From Chlorobiaceae bacterium (GTDB lineage: Bacteria; Bacteroidota; Chlorobiia; Chlorobiales; Chlorobiaceae): a stretch of DNA of 64,000 nt. This document shows, in pieces, positions 8,675 to 17,400 of this stretch. Position numbers and translations under genes: made by a program. Location: positions 19,629 through 83,628 of the forward strand of contig JAAXXK010000004.1 of NCBI GenBank assembly GCA_013334525.1. The letters are read 5' to 3'. Positions within the stretch are counted from its first letter, which is position 1. Each line of letters begins with the position of its first letter. The notes under the pieces were generated by a model. The model ran no database searches, was not told the DNA's origin, and saw only the letters and a list, made by a program, of their open reading frames with translations.

Positions 8675-9997
8675 ATGATGAACAGTAACTTGCCATCGTA
8701 TTTTTTCCATACCTTCGGTTGCCAGATGAACCAGGCCGACACGGAGATCATGGGCGCCCTTCTGCAGGCGGAAGGATTCCAGCCTGCCGCGGACGAGGAT
8801 TCTGCAGGGGTCATCCTGCTCAACTCCTGTGCTGTAAGGGAGAACGCGGTCGACCGCATCGGCAATTTCCTGCAACAGCTCAAAGGCAGGAAACGGCGAA
8901 AGAAGGGATTGATTGTAGGTGTGGTGGGGTGTGTGCCGCAGTTCGAGCGCGAGGAGATGTTTACCGATTTTCCATTCCTCGATTTCATTGCCGGGCCGGA
9001 TACCTACCGCTCCCTGCCCGCCATGATCATCAGAGCGCACCAGGGCTCCCGCCTTGCGTACCTCGACTATGACCACCGGGAAACCTATTCGGGTATCGAT
9101 CCAGTCCGCTCCGGCACTATCAGCGCCTTCGTACCGGTTATGCGGGGCTGCAACAACAGTTGCGCCTTTTGCGTCGTGCCGGTGACCAGGGGACGTGAAC
9201 GAAGCGTTGGTTTCGACCCGGTTGTCGATGAGGTCGCAAAGCTCTGTGCATCGGGTTATCGTGAAGTGACCCTGCTCGGCCAGAACGTGAACTCCTACCG
9301 TGACGCCGAAAGCGGTCGTGACTTCTCGGCCCTGCTCGATGCCGTCAGCATGCGTGCGCCGGAAATGCGCATCAGGTTCACGACCTCCCATCCAAAGGAC
9401 ATCTCCGAGTCGCTCGTGCGGGTTATCGCCGAAAGGCCCAACATCTGCAGCCATATCCACCTGCCGGTCCAGTCAGGTTCATCGAGGATCCTGGAACTGA
9501 TGCGCAGGGGTCATACCAGGCAGGAGTATCTCGGAAAGATCGACATGATCAGGCGGCTCATTCCCGATGTCGCCATCACCACGGACCTGATCGCCGGGTT
9601 CTGTACGGAGACGGACGAAGAGCATCGCATGACCCTGTCGCTGATGAACGAGGTTCGCTTCGACACCTCCTTCATGTTTTACTACTCGGTTCGACCGGGA
9701 ACCTGGGCGGCCAGGAACCTGCCGGACGATGTGCCGGAAGCGGTCAAGAAGGCGAGGCTCCAGGAGATTATCGACCTTCAGAACGCCATTTCGCTTGAAC
9801 GTTACCGTCAGGAGGTCGGCAGGAGCGTAGAGGTTCTTGCCGAAGCCGAAAGCCGCCGTTCATCCGCCGAACTCATGGGCAGGACAGGGGGCAACATGGC
9901 CGTGGTTTTCGGGCGGGATCGCTTCAGTCCTGGCCAGTTTGTTACGGTCAGGATTACCGGAGCCTCTTCGGCGACCCTGACCGGGGTGCCCGTATAG
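8675..9997 (+). CDS. miaB: tRNA-2-methylthio-N6-dimethylallyladenosine synthase MiaB
   Basis: A radical-SAM methylthiotransferase that adds the 2-methylthio group to i6A37 of tRNAs reading UNN codons. The 440-residue protein has the three usual parts. The N-terminal UPF0004 domain has cysteines in [25 protein letters not shown] and GVVGCVPQ for the auxiliary cluster. The radical-SAM core has CNNSCAFC ([19 protein letters not shown]). The C-terminal TRAM domain covers about residues 375-438. The [16 protein letters not shown] and SVRPGT stretches are also typical of the family. The start [16 protein letters not shown] matches family length. MiaB itself needs Fe-S clusters, which fits its position downstream of nifSU. 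Confidence 0.97.
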   Translation: MMNSNLPSYFFHTFGCQMNQADTEIMGALLQAEGFQPAADEDSAGVILLNSCAVRENAVDRIGNFLQQLKGRKRRKKGLIVGVVGCVPQFEREEMFTDFPFLDFIAGPDTYRSLPAMIIRAHQGSRLAYLDYDHRETYSGIDPVRSGTISAFVPVMRGCNNSCAFCVVPVTRGRERSVGFDPVVDEVAKLCASGYREVTLLGQNVNSYRDAESGRDFSALLDAVSMRAPEMRIRFTTSHPKDISESLVRVIAERPNICSHIHLPVQSGSSRILELMRRGHTRQEYLGKIDMIRRLIPDVAITTDLIAGFCTETDEEHRMTLSLMNEVRFDTSFMFYYSVRPGTWAARNLPDDVPEAVKKARLQEIIDLQNAISLERYRQEVGRSVEVLAEAESRRSSAELMGRTGGNMAVVFGRDRFSPGQFVTVRITGASSATLTGVPV

Positions 9998-10153
9998 TCC
10001 CCTCCTCCATCAGGCCCCTGATGCCCGTGCCGTTTGCCGGCGGGGCATAAATGTTCCCGGTATGATGATTTATCTGACGGGATTCGTAAATTGGTCATAC
10101 ATTTTATAGTTATTACTAATCGGCCGGTAGCCGTTTCCCCTAAAGCAGTTGTC

Positions 10154-11152
10154 ATGTCAGCAGTCGCAGGTACAAGATTTATCGATAAAGTCAAGGCGCA
10201 TCTCGAGCTTCTCGATCCAGTGACCTGGATCAGCGTTTTTCCCTGTCTGGCTGGCGGTGTCATGGCCTCTGGCGCAATGCAACCGACCGTACATGACTAC
10301 CTGTTGCTGTTCGCGCTGTTTCTTCTCTATGGCCCGCTGGGCACCGGTTTCAGCCAGTCGGTCAATGATTATTACGACCTAGAACTCGATCGGGTCAATG
10401 AGCCCACACGTCCGATTCCCTCCGGCAGGCTTTCAGAAAAGGAGGCGATCTGGAACTGGAGTATCGTGCTGGTCATTGCGGTGATCCTGAGCACCTGGCT
10501 CGGCCTTCACATCGGCGGGCAGCGGGGCATTGTTTTCGTAGGATCCCTGCTGACAGGCCTTTTCGTCGGATTCATCTATTCCGCACCGCCACTGAAGCTG
10601 AAAAAGAACATCTTTTTATCCGCGCCGGCCGTAGGCCTTTCCTATGGCTTGATCACCTACCTCTCGGCCAATGCGCTATTCAGCGATATCCGTCCCGAGG
10701 TTCTCGGTCTTGCAGGGATGAACTTCTTCATGGCCGTTGCCCTGATCATCATGAACGACTTCAAATCGACAGAGGGAGACGCGAAAGGGGGCATGAAATC
10801 GCTTACCGTCATGATCGGCGCCAAGAACACTTTCCTGGTCGCGTTCATTATCATCGACCTCGTCTTTACCGTATTTGTGTTTCTTGCATGGAACTGGGGT
10901 TTCACCACCTTGTCCTATTTCGTCCTTGGGTCACTGGCCGTGAACATATTTATCCAGATACCGCTGTACCGCGATCCCAAAACCGGGGTTTCGTTCATGC
11001 AGCATGCCGTCGATGACGGGTTCGGAAACGCCATCGGCCATAGCGAGGTGCAGGAGCATAACGCCTTTCTCAGGTTTCAGGTGGCCAACAACCTTCTGTT
11101 CCTGACGAACCAGATGTTTGCCGCCGCCTTGGTCGGCGCCAAATACATGTGA
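10154..11152 (+). CDS. bchK: bacteriochlorophyll synthase, probably BchK (BChl c farnesyl transferase)
   Basis: A UbiA-superfamily prenyltransferase that esterifies the C-17 propionate of a (bacterio)chlorophyllide with a polyprenyl diphosphate at the membrane. The 332-residue product has eight or nine helices and the two prenyl-diphosphate/Mg2+ motifs, NDYYDLELDRVNEPTRPIPS (near residue 75) and NDFKSTEGDAKGGMKS (near 200). Both read as chlorophyll synthase rather than UbiA or MenA. Green sulfur bacteria carry three such enzymes (BchG, ChlG, BchK). I assign BchK from remembered gene order (nifSU, miaB, bchK, hisG, cruC), so the family is firm and the paralogue less so. The start MSAVAG is used; an upstream in-frame start would add 40 unlikely residues. 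Confidence 0.8.
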   Translation: MSAVAGTRFIDKVKAHLELLDPVTWISVFPCLAGGVMASGAMQPTVHDYLLLFALFLLYGPLGTGFSQSVNDYYDLELDRVNEPTRPIPSGRLSEKEAIWNWSIVLVIAVILSTWLGLHIGGQRGIVFVGSLLTGLFVGFIYSAPPLKLKKNIFLSAPAVGLSYGLITYLSANALFSDIRPEVLGLAGMNFFMAVALIIMNDFKSTEGDAKGGMKSLTVMIGAKNTFLVAFIIIDLVFTVFVFLAWNWGFTTLSYFVLGSLAVNIFIQIPLYRDPKTGVSFMQHAVDDGFGNAIGHSEVQEHNAFLRFQVANNLLFLTNQMFAAALVGAKYM

Positions 11153-11296
11153 TTTTTTCGAACTTTGCATGCCGGGGCTTCTGTTCCTGCATGGATGATA
11201 CCTATGATTGCCGGACGACGATACGATGACGATGCGCTGATCGGACATTCGATTTTCAGACCATCTTCCTCATAACATTCACCATCCGGAGGCGCC

Positions 11297-12010
11297 ATGA
11301 CAGACATTGCCCCGACCTTTTTTTCCCTTCCCCTCGTGTGGCATAACGCACTTGTCACACTGTTCACGTTCGTCTATGTTTTCAGCGTTCCGCCGCTGAT
11401 GGATTACCTGGTGACGAACCATGGCCTTGCGCGGGACATCAGCCGTAAAATCACCCATATCTGTGCAGGTTCGGCCATAGTATTCCTGCCGCTGTTTCGC
11501 GAGGGAGACTGGTCCCACTACCTGAACATCACCGTTTTTGCCGTATGGACGCTGCTTCTGATCCAGAAAGGGCTTTTCGCGGCAGCGGACGACCAGGCGG
11601 TCAAGACCATGACCCGTACCGGCGACAAGCGTGAGTTGCTCAAGGGCACCCTCTATTTCGTGATTGTGGCCATGATCTGCGGAACCCTCTATTACAAGAC
11701 CTTTGCCGGCGTCTTGGCCATGGCCATGCTTGGATGGGGCGACGGTCTTGCCCCGATCATCGGCACAAGGCTCGGAAAGATCAAATACAAGGTGCTCAGC
11801 GACAAGAGCGTCGAGGGCAGCATGGCCTTCCTGCTCGGCGCCCTCCTTGCCGGCCTTTTCTTTGTCAAGCTGATCGTACCGGGAGCTTTCGATCCCGTCA
11901 AGATCTCCATTATCGCTGTTGCAGCGACCATCGTCGAGGGAATCAGCCCGAAAGAGGTGGACAACATTCTAATTCCTGCGGTTGTCATCGGACTCGCAAC
12001 TGTGCTTTAA
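11297..12010 (+). CDS. phytol/farnesol-kinase-like (dolichol kinase/CTP transferase family) membrane protein
   Basis: A 237-residue protein with about six transmembrane segments and the VTE5/dolichol-kinase family signature. SRKITHICAGSAIVFLPLF lies near residue 50, followed by AMLGWGDGLAPIIGTRLGKIKY and DKSVEGSMAFLLGALLAG. Plant and cyanobacterial relatives phosphorylate phytol salvaged from chlorophyll. The gene lies 144 bases after the bacteriochlorophyll synthase gene on the same strand. I infer that it phosphorylates a free isoprenoid alcohol (phytol, farnesol or geranylgeraniol) to feed that enzyme. Generic annotation would be a phosphatidate-cytidylyltransferase-like protein, which the sequence alone does not exclude. 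Confidence 0.75.
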   Translation: MTDIAPTFFSLPLVWHNALVTLFTFVYVFSVPPLMDYLVTNHGLARDISRKITHICAGSAIVFLPLFREGDWSHYLNITVFAVWTLLLIQKGLFAAADDQAVKTMTRTGDKRELLKGTLYFVIVAMICGTLYYKTFAGVLAMAMLGWGDGLAPIIGTRLGKIKYKVLSDKSVEGSMAFLLGALLAGLFFVKLIVPGAFDPVKISIIAVAATIVEGISPKEVDNILIPAVVIGLATVL

Positions 12011-12033
12011 CCTGAATCTGCAGACACGATGCG

Positions 12034-12765
12034 ATGCCGGGACTCTATTTCGTAAGTGATATTCATCTCGGCCTGCAGGACCCGCAGGCTGAACGGCAGA
12101 AGATTGAGCGACTCGAATCCCTTTTTGCGATAATCCGCAGCCAGGGCGGGGCGCTCTATCTCCTCGGCGATATCCTCGATTACTGGATGGAGTACCGGCA
12201 CGTGATTCCCAAAGGGTATTCCCGGTTCCTCTGCCTGCTTTCAGAACTTACCCGCAGCGGCATAGAGGTGACATGGCTGGCCGGCAACCACGATTTCTAC
12301 CTTGGCACCTACTTCAACGATGAACTCGGCGTGAAGACACTCTACGGCTTGCAGGAGGTGCGCCATGATGGGAAACTTTTCCTGATGGCCCACGGTGATG
12401 GACTCGGAGAGGGTGAACTCGGTTACAAGTTTTTCGCCAACGTCGTCAGGAAACCGTTTAACCTTGGATTGTTCACCGGTTTTCATCCTGACCTTGCCAC
12501 GGCGCTGATGAAAAAATTATCCCGCCTCAGCCGGGCCCATAAAAAGGGCGACACCCGGTACGAATCGACCCGTCTGATCGATTTTGCAACCTCATTGGCT
12601 CATGAACGCGTTTTTGATTATTTTGTCTGCGGCCATAACCATGCAGAGAGGATTCAGGCTGTCAATGAATCGGGCTGCACCTATGTCAACCTCGGCTCGT
12701 GGATTGAAGGCCAGTATCCTTACGGCGTTTACGACCAGGGAATTTTTCAGATCAGAAAGGTATAA
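12034..12765 (+). CDS. UDP-2,3-diacylglucosamine diphosphatase family (LpxH-like) metallophosphoesterase
   Basis: A calcineurin-like phosphoesterase of 243 residues with every metal-site block. These are FVSDIHLGLQ (residues 6-15), LLGDILDYWMEY, LAGNHDFYLGTYF, LMAHGDGLGEG and CGHNHAERIQ, followed by the YVNLGSWIEG tail typical of LpxH relatives. LpxH makes lipid X in lipid A synthesis on the cytoplasmic face of the inner membrane. The gene lies 23 bases after the phytol-kinase-like gene and 24 bases before hisG, so these four genes could share a transcript. It may belong to the broader LpxH-like subgroup rather than to true LpxH. Confidence 0.85.
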   Translation: MPGLYFVSDIHLGLQDPQAERQKIERLESLFAIIRSQGGALYLLGDILDYWMEYRHVIPKGYSRFLCLLSELTRSGIEVTWLAGNHDFYLGTYFNDELGVKTLYGLQEVRHDGKLFLMAHGDGLGEGELGYKFFANVVRKPFNLGLFTGFHPDLATALMKKLSRLSRAHKKGDTRYESTRLIDFATSLAHERVFDYFVCGHNHAERIQAVNESGCTYVNLGSWIEGQYPYGVYDQGIFQIRKV

Positions 12766-12789
12766 GTCAACTATCATATTTCACGTATC

Positions 12790-13674
12790 ATGAGCAATAG
12801 CAACAATGTTTTGAAGCTTGGACTGCCGAAGGGGAGCTTGCAGGATTCTACACTTGAACTTTTCGCCAACGCCGGCTTCAAATTTTCCGTACAGAGCCGT
12901 TCATATTTCCCGTCGATCGACGATGATGAACTTGAAGCCATACTGATCCGTGCGCAGGAGATGGCGCGCTATGTTGCCCAGGGGGCGTTCGATGCCGGCC
13001 TGACCGGCCGGGACTGGATTATCGAGACCGATGCGGACGTGATCGAGGTCGCCGACCTTGTCTATTCCAAGGCATCCATGAGGCCTGTCCGCTGGGTGCT
13101 GGCCGTTCCGGAAAACTCGCCGATCAAATCGGTCAAGGATCTTGAGGGCAAGCACATCGCCACCGAGGTGGTGAACATCACCAAAAAGTACCTCGCGAAG
13201 AACAACGTCAATGCATTCGTAGAGTTCAGCTGGGGTGCGACCGAAGTCAAGCCGCCGGAACTTGCCGACGCCATCGTCGAGGTGACCGAGACCGGCTCGT
13301 CTTTGCGCGCCAACAAGCTCAGGATCATTGAAACAGTTCTCGAATCGAACACCAAGCTTATCGCCAACAAGGCTTCGTGGGAAGATCCATGGAAGCGGGA
13401 GAAGATCGAAAGCATGGCCCTTCTTCTGCAGGGCGCCATCAACGCGCAGGGCAAGGTCGGCCTGAAGATGAACGCGCCGAAGTCCTCTCTCGACAAGATC
13501 ATGTCGGTAATTCCGGCACTTCGTCTTCCGACGGTATCCGACCTGGCCGACAATGCGTGGGTCGCACTTGAGGTGATCGTGGCGGAAAAGATCGTGCGCA
13601 AGCTGATTCCCGAACTGAAGCGTGCCGGCGCTGAGGGGATCTTCGAGTACAACATCAACAAACTGATCGACTGA
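12790..13674 (+). CDS. hisG: ATP phosphoribosyltransferase, long form
   Basis: First step of histidine synthesis: ATP plus PRPP gives phosphoribosyl-ATP. At 294 residues it is the long, hexameric HisG_L form. The catalytic part (about residues 5-215) includes [27 protein letters not shown] and the PRPP-binding loop [16 protein letters not shown]. The C-terminal ACT-like domain (about 220-292) carries histidine feedback inhibition, and no HisZ partner is needed. It starts at ATG 12790 ([17 protein letters not shown]). The remaining his genes are not in the window. Confidence 0.97.
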   Translation: MSNSNNVLKLGLPKGSLQDSTLELFANAGFKFSVQSRSYFPSIDDDELEAILIRAQEMARYVAQGAFDAGLTGRDWIIETDADVIEVADLVYSKASMRPVRWVLAVPENSPIKSVKDLEGKHIATEVVNITKKYLAKNNVNAFVEFSWGATEVKPPELADAIVEVTETGSSLRANKLRIIETVLESNTKLIANKASWEDPWKREKIESMALLLQGAINAQGKVGLKMNAPKSSLDKIMSVIPALRLPTVSDLADNAWVALEVIVAEKIVRKLIPELKRAGAEGIFEYNINKLID

Positions 13675-13738
13675 GCGGAACAGGTTTCAATCTGTTATCC
13701 ATGATGAGGACAACCGCAATGTGAGGGCAACCGCGAGG

Positions 13739-13767
13739 GTAGGGGCAACTGCGAGGGTTGCCCCTAC
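13739..13767. repeat. GC-rich hairpin with a repeated GGGGCAAC unit
   Basis: GTAGGGGCAAC, a 7-base loop and GTTGCCCCTAC make an 11-bp perfect stem 65 bases after hisG. The preceding 25 bases hold two imperfect copies of the same unit (GAGGACAACCGC, GAGGGCAACCGC), so this looks like a small repeat element rather than a simple terminator, and no T-run follows. The rest of the 13675-13973 gap is AT-rich and holds no gene I can see. Confidence 0.6.
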
Positions 13768-13973
13768 GGTTCTGAACCCGGGTCTGTCGGGAATCCTGAA
13801 TTTAAGAGTGATTTTTTCCTGTTTTTTCCAAATCAGCCCGAATATCAGAGGTTTTTGTGCTCCGGTCGCCTTGAACCCGAAACGATTATCACGATTTCAG
13901 CGGTACTATAAAAGCAGCTATTCATTTGTTATAGATCCAACTCAAGGTCGCCTGGTGCGGCTTTTTTTTTGCC

Positions 13974-15122
13974 ATGATCATATATCAGTTCATCATCCTC
14001 GGATCGCTTCTGGTTTTTCTGGCCATTGTCCTGAAAAACCTGGTCGATTTCCCGGATCTTCCAGCAGGCCGCAAGGCCGATCCATCCGTACCGATGGTCT
14101 CGATGCTTGTCCCTGCCCGGAACGAGGAGCTGAACATCGCCGGTTGCGTTTCGTCGCTGCTTGACCAGGATTATCCGAATTTTGAGGTCATCGTGCTTGA
14201 CGACCAGTCGACCGATGGTACTTCGTGTGAATTGCTCAAGCTTGCCGGTGGATCAAAAGGCGGCCGGCTGCGCATTATCGAAGGCACCCAGCTCCCCGAA
14301 GGGTGGCATGGCAAGGCATGGGCCTGCCAGCAGCTTGCCGACAGCGCTGCCGGGACCCTGCTGCTTTTTACCGATGCCGATACGCGACACAGGCCAGACT
14401 CCCTGAGAAGGGCCGTGGAGGCCATGGACAGGACCGGAGCCGGTATGCTCTCCCTCACGCCGGCACAGGAGATTGAGACGTTCTGGGAGAAGCTTATCGT
14501 GCCGCTGGTCTATCATATCCTTTTCAGCTACCTCCCGATCGGCATGGTCTGGAAGAGCCGCTCTCCGGCGTTCTGCTACGCCATAGGCCAGTTCATCCTG
14601 TTCAGGCGCGAGGCTTACGAAAGGATCGGGGGACACCGCTCGGTCCGCACCAACCTTGTCGAGGATGTCGGGCTTTGCAAGACTGTCAAACGGGCCGGCG
14701 GAAGGGTCGTGGCGTTCAATGGCATTGATGCCGTCAGTTGCCGGATGTACAGGGGATTTGGCGAGGTTTGGAGTGGATTTTCAAAGAACCTCTTCGCCGG
14801 TCTCGGTAATAACACCATTGGGCTTTTCGCCCTGATGGCCCTGGTGTTCATTTTCTACATTGCGCCATACGGGTTTGTTTTATCGGCACTGCTCCATGGG
14901 GAGCGCTCACTGGAGCTGTTCTGGCTTCCGGCAATGCAGATCGCCATCGCCATAGGTATCCGCATCATTATCGCCGTGAAGTTCCGCCAGCCTCTCTGGC
15001 CCGCTTTTCTGCATGTCGGTTCACAAGTGATGCTGCTGCTTATCGCCTTCAATTCGTTTCGCCTGACGAGATTCGGAAACGGGCCGGAGTGGAAGGGTCG
15101 CAGTTACAGCTTCGACGAGTAA
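13974..15122 (+). CDS. cruC: family 2 glycosyltransferase, probable chlorobactene glucosyltransferase CruC
   Basis: A 382-residue membrane-bound GT2 enzyme. A signal-anchor-like helix (residues 1-25) precedes the catalytic domain, with VSMLVPARNEELNI (nucleotide-sugar site), VLDDQSTDGT, LLFTDADTRH (DxD-type metal site) and NLVEDVGLCKTVKRAGG (acceptor/ED region). Three to four C-terminal helices follow (about 275-365). CruC glucosylates 1'-hydroxychlorobactene, the main carotenoid of green-coloured Chlorobi. I chose cruC because length, topology and remembered position near bchK and hisG match. On sequence alone it could be another hydrophobic-acceptor glycosyltransferase. It is preceded by a T-rich stretch and has its own promoter region. 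Confidence 0.75.
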   Translation: MIIYQFIILGSLLVFLAIVLKNLVDFPDLPAGRKADPSVPMVSMLVPARNEELNIAGCVSSLLDQDYPNFEVIVLDDQSTDGTSCELLKLAGGSKGGRLRIIEGTQLPEGWHGKAWACQQLADSAAGTLLLFTDADTRHRPDSLRRAVEAMDRTGAGMLSLTPAQEIETFWEKLIVPLVYHILFSYLPIGMVWKSRSPAFCYAIGQFILFRREAYERIGGHRSVRTNLVEDVGLCKTVKRAGGRVVAFNGIDAVSCRMYRGFGEVWSGFSKNLFAGLGNNTIGLFALMALVFIFYIAPYGFVLSALLHGERSLELFWLPAMQIAIAIGIRIIIAVKFRQPLWPAFLHVGSQVMLLLIAFNSFRLTRFGNGPEWKGRSYSFDE

Positions 15123-15265
15123 GATCGCCATAACCGGAGCTGAAACAGGCAAGCGTTGCGAGCTGTGCGTTCCGGATAAAATTATTTACATTATGGGGCT
15201 ATAAATCGACTTTGTTATTCTTTACGTGCTCCTGCGGGACCATCAATTCAAACAATTATACAGTC

Positions 15266-16216
15266 ATGGGTTTCTTGTCAAAAATTTTCGGGAAAAAAGA
15301 AGAAGAGCTCAAACGTCCAACGGTCAGGGAGGATGTGAATCTCATCAAGACCATGGAGGGGCATCTGGACAGGGTGCTTGGTGTCAAGTTCAGTCCCGAC
15401 GGCAAAAAACTGGTGAGCGGAGGATTCGACGAGCTGGTGATGCTTTGGGATATCGAAAGCGGAAAGTCGATCTACACCATGAAGGGTCACGATACCTGGG
15501 TGGAGTGCATCGATTACAGCCGTGACGGGAAAAAACTCGCCAGCGGCAGTACCGACAGCACCGCCCGTATATGGGATGCGGCAACCGGCGCATGTCTTCA
15601 TGTGTGCAAGGGTCACGATACGGCCGTGAGGATGGTTGCCTTCAGCCCCGACAGCAAAGTTCTCGCCACCTGCTCAAGGGATACGACGATCCGCCTGTGG
15701 GACGTCGAGACAGGCAAAGAGACGGCAAGGATTCTTGGCCATAAATCCTATATCGAATCGCTCGCATGGAGCCACGACGGCAAAAAGCTGGTCAGCTGCG
15801 GCGAAGAGCCGGTGCTCAGGATATGGGATGCGGAGAGCGGCAGGAACATCGCAAACTATGAGACCGGCGATACCCTTTCACATTCGGTCTGCTTCAGCCC
15901 CGATGACACCCTGATAGCGCTTTGCGGCCGTGACTCCAAGGTCAAAATCATCGATGCAGCTTCAGGACGCATTCTCAAGGTACTTGCAGGTCATCTGGAC
16001 GCTGCCCGAAGCGTCTGCTTCAGCCCCGACGGTACGGTGGTCGCCAGTGCGGCCAACGACGAGTCAGTTCGCCTGTGGGATGTGAAGGCGGGTACGGAGC
16101 TGCACAGCTATCGCGGCCATACGCTCGAAGTCCAGTCGGTCGACATATCGCCGGATGGCCGCATCATTGCAAGCGGAAGCGATGATCGCAAGATCAAGCT
16201 TTGGGGAATAAGGTAA
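15266..16216 (+). CDS. seven-bladed WD40 repeat protein
   Basis: A 316-residue cytosolic protein with seven successive WD40 repeats, each about 42 residues. The blades run VKFSPDGKKLVSGGFDELVMLWD, IDYSRDGKKLASGSTDSTARIWD, VAFSPDSKVLATCSRDTTIRLWD, LAWSHDGKKLVSCGEEPVLRIWD, VCFSPDDTLIALCGRDSKVKIID, VCFSPDGTVVASAANDESVRLWD and VDISPDGRIIASGSDDRKIKLWG. It therefore forms a single complete propeller with no attached catalytic domain. A short basic start (MGFLSKIFGKKEEELKR) precedes it. WD40 propellers are protein-binding platforms; the partner is unknown. The start at 15266 is used; an alternative 54 bases upstream adds unlikely residues. A strong hairpin terminates it. Confidence 0.9.
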   Translation: MGFLSKIFGKKEEELKRPTVREDVNLIKTMEGHLDRVLGVKFSPDGKKLVSGGFDELVMLWDIESGKSIYTMKGHDTWVECIDYSRDGKKLASGSTDSTARIWDAATGACLHVCKGHDTAVRMVAFSPDSKVLATCSRDTTIRLWDVETGKETARILGHKSYIESLAWSHDGKKLVSCGEEPVLRIWDAESGRNIANYETGDTLSHSVCFSPDDTLIALCGRDSKVKIIDAASGRILKVLAGHLDAARSVCFSPDGTVVASAANDESVRLWDVKAGTELHSYRGHTLEVQSVDISPDGRIIASGSDDRKIKLWGIR

Positions 16217-16241
16217 GGTGGGAGCCAGCACTGATAATTCT

Positions 16242-16275
16242 ACAATTCTGCCGGGGTATCGCCCGGCAGAATTGT
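16242..16275 (+). terminator. hairpin after the WD40 gene
   Basis: ACAATTCTGCCGGG, a six-base loop and CCCGGCAGAATTGT form a 14-bp perfect stem 26 bases past the stop codon, followed by TTTATG. The T-run is short. Its position between the convergent WD40 and ferredoxin genes suggests service to both. Confidence 0.65.
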
Positions 16276-16324
16276 TTATGGAGGTTCATTGACGTCAATG
16301 GCTCCTGAATGAAATGCGCAATTC

Positions 16325-16573
16325 TCAGCCGTCGTTCCCGATAGCCAGCGGAGGACAAGTCTCCATCTGCTCCCTGCAGAGAGTCTTTTCAGGTTCGGAG
16401 CCCGGTTGCTGATAGACATACGCGTACCCTTCGCTGTCCGCGGCGAAGAACTCGGGTGCCGCATTGTAGCATATGGTGCATGCGGTACACCCCTGGCCTT
16501 CGGTATCGTCGGGGCTGGTCACGTAGAATCTCCCCGGAGCGTTGGCGGGATGTTTCATTTCGTTGTTTGCCAT
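16325..16573 (-). CDS. small single-cluster [4Fe-4S] ferredoxin-like protein
   Basis: An 82-residue protein with one cluster motif, CTACTIC (C-x2-C-x2-C near residues 29-35), and a distal Cys in METCPP near residue 74. This is the arrangement of monocluster ferredoxins of the Fer4_13/15 type. Likely role: electron carrier in the cytosol. The start MANNEMKHPANAPGRF is preferred because GAGGAACAGG sits directly before the ATG. An in-frame upstream ATG would add 48 residues without similarity to ferredoxins. It is not the 2x[4Fe-4S] ferredoxin that accepts electrons from the type I reaction centre. It is convergent with the WD40 gene. Confidence 0.85.
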   Translation of the reverse strand: MANNEMKHPANAPGRFYVTSPDDTEGQGCTACTICYNAAPEFFAADSEGYAYVYQQPGSEPEKTLCREQMETCPPLAIGNDG

Positions 16574-16914
16574 CCTGTTCCTCGATTTTGATTTGACCCC
16601 TGTTGTCCGGATTTTTCCGGCAGCAACATGGAGCCATTCAATAATTGACGCGCAAAGAGGGTAAAGAGTTCCGTTGTTAACCGTCCCTTTCGCCTTAGCG
16701 TTGAGCCGCTTTGCCATCGCTCTTTGTTTCCTTATCTTTTCTGCACCGCAACGCCTTTGTTTTCGGAGGATTGTCGTCAGCCGGGATGTTTGTGATGCTG
16801 GAAGCTTCGCTTAAAACTCAAGGGAATCAGTAACGGCACTTATTATGTCCGGCTCTTTTTTCATCGTCGCCGGCTGGGTGCAGGTAACCATCATCGTGAT
16901 CGGGAGCATAACCG
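16574..16914. other. intergenic region between the ferredoxin gene and arfB
   Basis: These 341 bases separate divergently transcribed genes. The only open frame is an in-frame upstream extension of the ferredoxin gene. I see no RNA gene, terminator or clear repeat; it must contain the two divergent promoters, but no convincing -35/-10 pair stands out. Confidence 0.4.
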
Positions 16915-17337
16915 ATGATCAGAATCAATGACAGTATTTCGATCGGCGAAGAACAGATCGAGATAAGGACCATGCGTTCTCAGGGGGCGGGTGGACAGAA
17001 CGTCAACAAGGTCGAAACCGCCGTTCATCTTCGTTTCGATATCGCGGCATCATCACTTCCTGAAGAGTTGAAGGAGCGGCTTTTAGAGCTCAGGGATCGG
17101 AGGATTTCCAGGGAGGGGGTGGTTGTCATAAAAGCGCAACGGTTCCGGTCCCAGGAAAAAAACAGGGAAGATGCTGTTATACGGTTGGTTGATCTGCTGT
17201 CGAACGGATTGATGACTGACGCTCCCCGCCGACCGACAAGACCGACCAGGAGTTCCCGGCAGAAGCGGCTTGAAGTCAAGTCAAGGAGAAGCGAAATCAA
17301 GTCCCTGAGAGGACGGGTGAGCGATTCCGGTGCATGA
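16915..17337 (+). CDS. arfB: peptidyl-tRNA hydrolase ArfB (ribosome rescue)
   Basis: Releases the nascent chain from ribosomes stalled without a stop codon in the A site. The 140-residue protein has the class-I release-factor-like domain with the catalytic GGQ in RSQGAGGQNVNKVETAVHLRF (residues 22-42), then RISREGVVVIKAQRFRSQEKNREDA. It ends in a basic tail (PTRPTRSSRQKRLEVKSRRSEIKSLRGR) that in ArfB threads into the empty mRNA channel. No stop-codon-recognition domain is present, which excludes RF1 and RF2. The start follows GAGCATAACCG, a weak ribosome site. Confidence 0.95.
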   Translation: MIRINDSISIGEEQIEIRTMRSQGAGGQNVNKVETAVHLRFDIAASSLPEELKERLLELRDRRISREGVVVIKAQRFRSQEKNREDAVIRLVDLLSNGLMTDAPRRPTRPTRSSRQKRLEVKSRRSEIKSLRGRVSDSGA

Positions 17338-17400
17338 ACCATGCGTCGTTTCGCATTTTGCACTCGCTATTTGCCATAATCATCAACTTAACGAAATACC

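Noticed and set aside
10034-10153. 40-residue N-terminal extension of the bacteriochlorophyll synthase
   Set aside because: The extension has no family counterpart; MSAVAG at 10154 gives the expected length.
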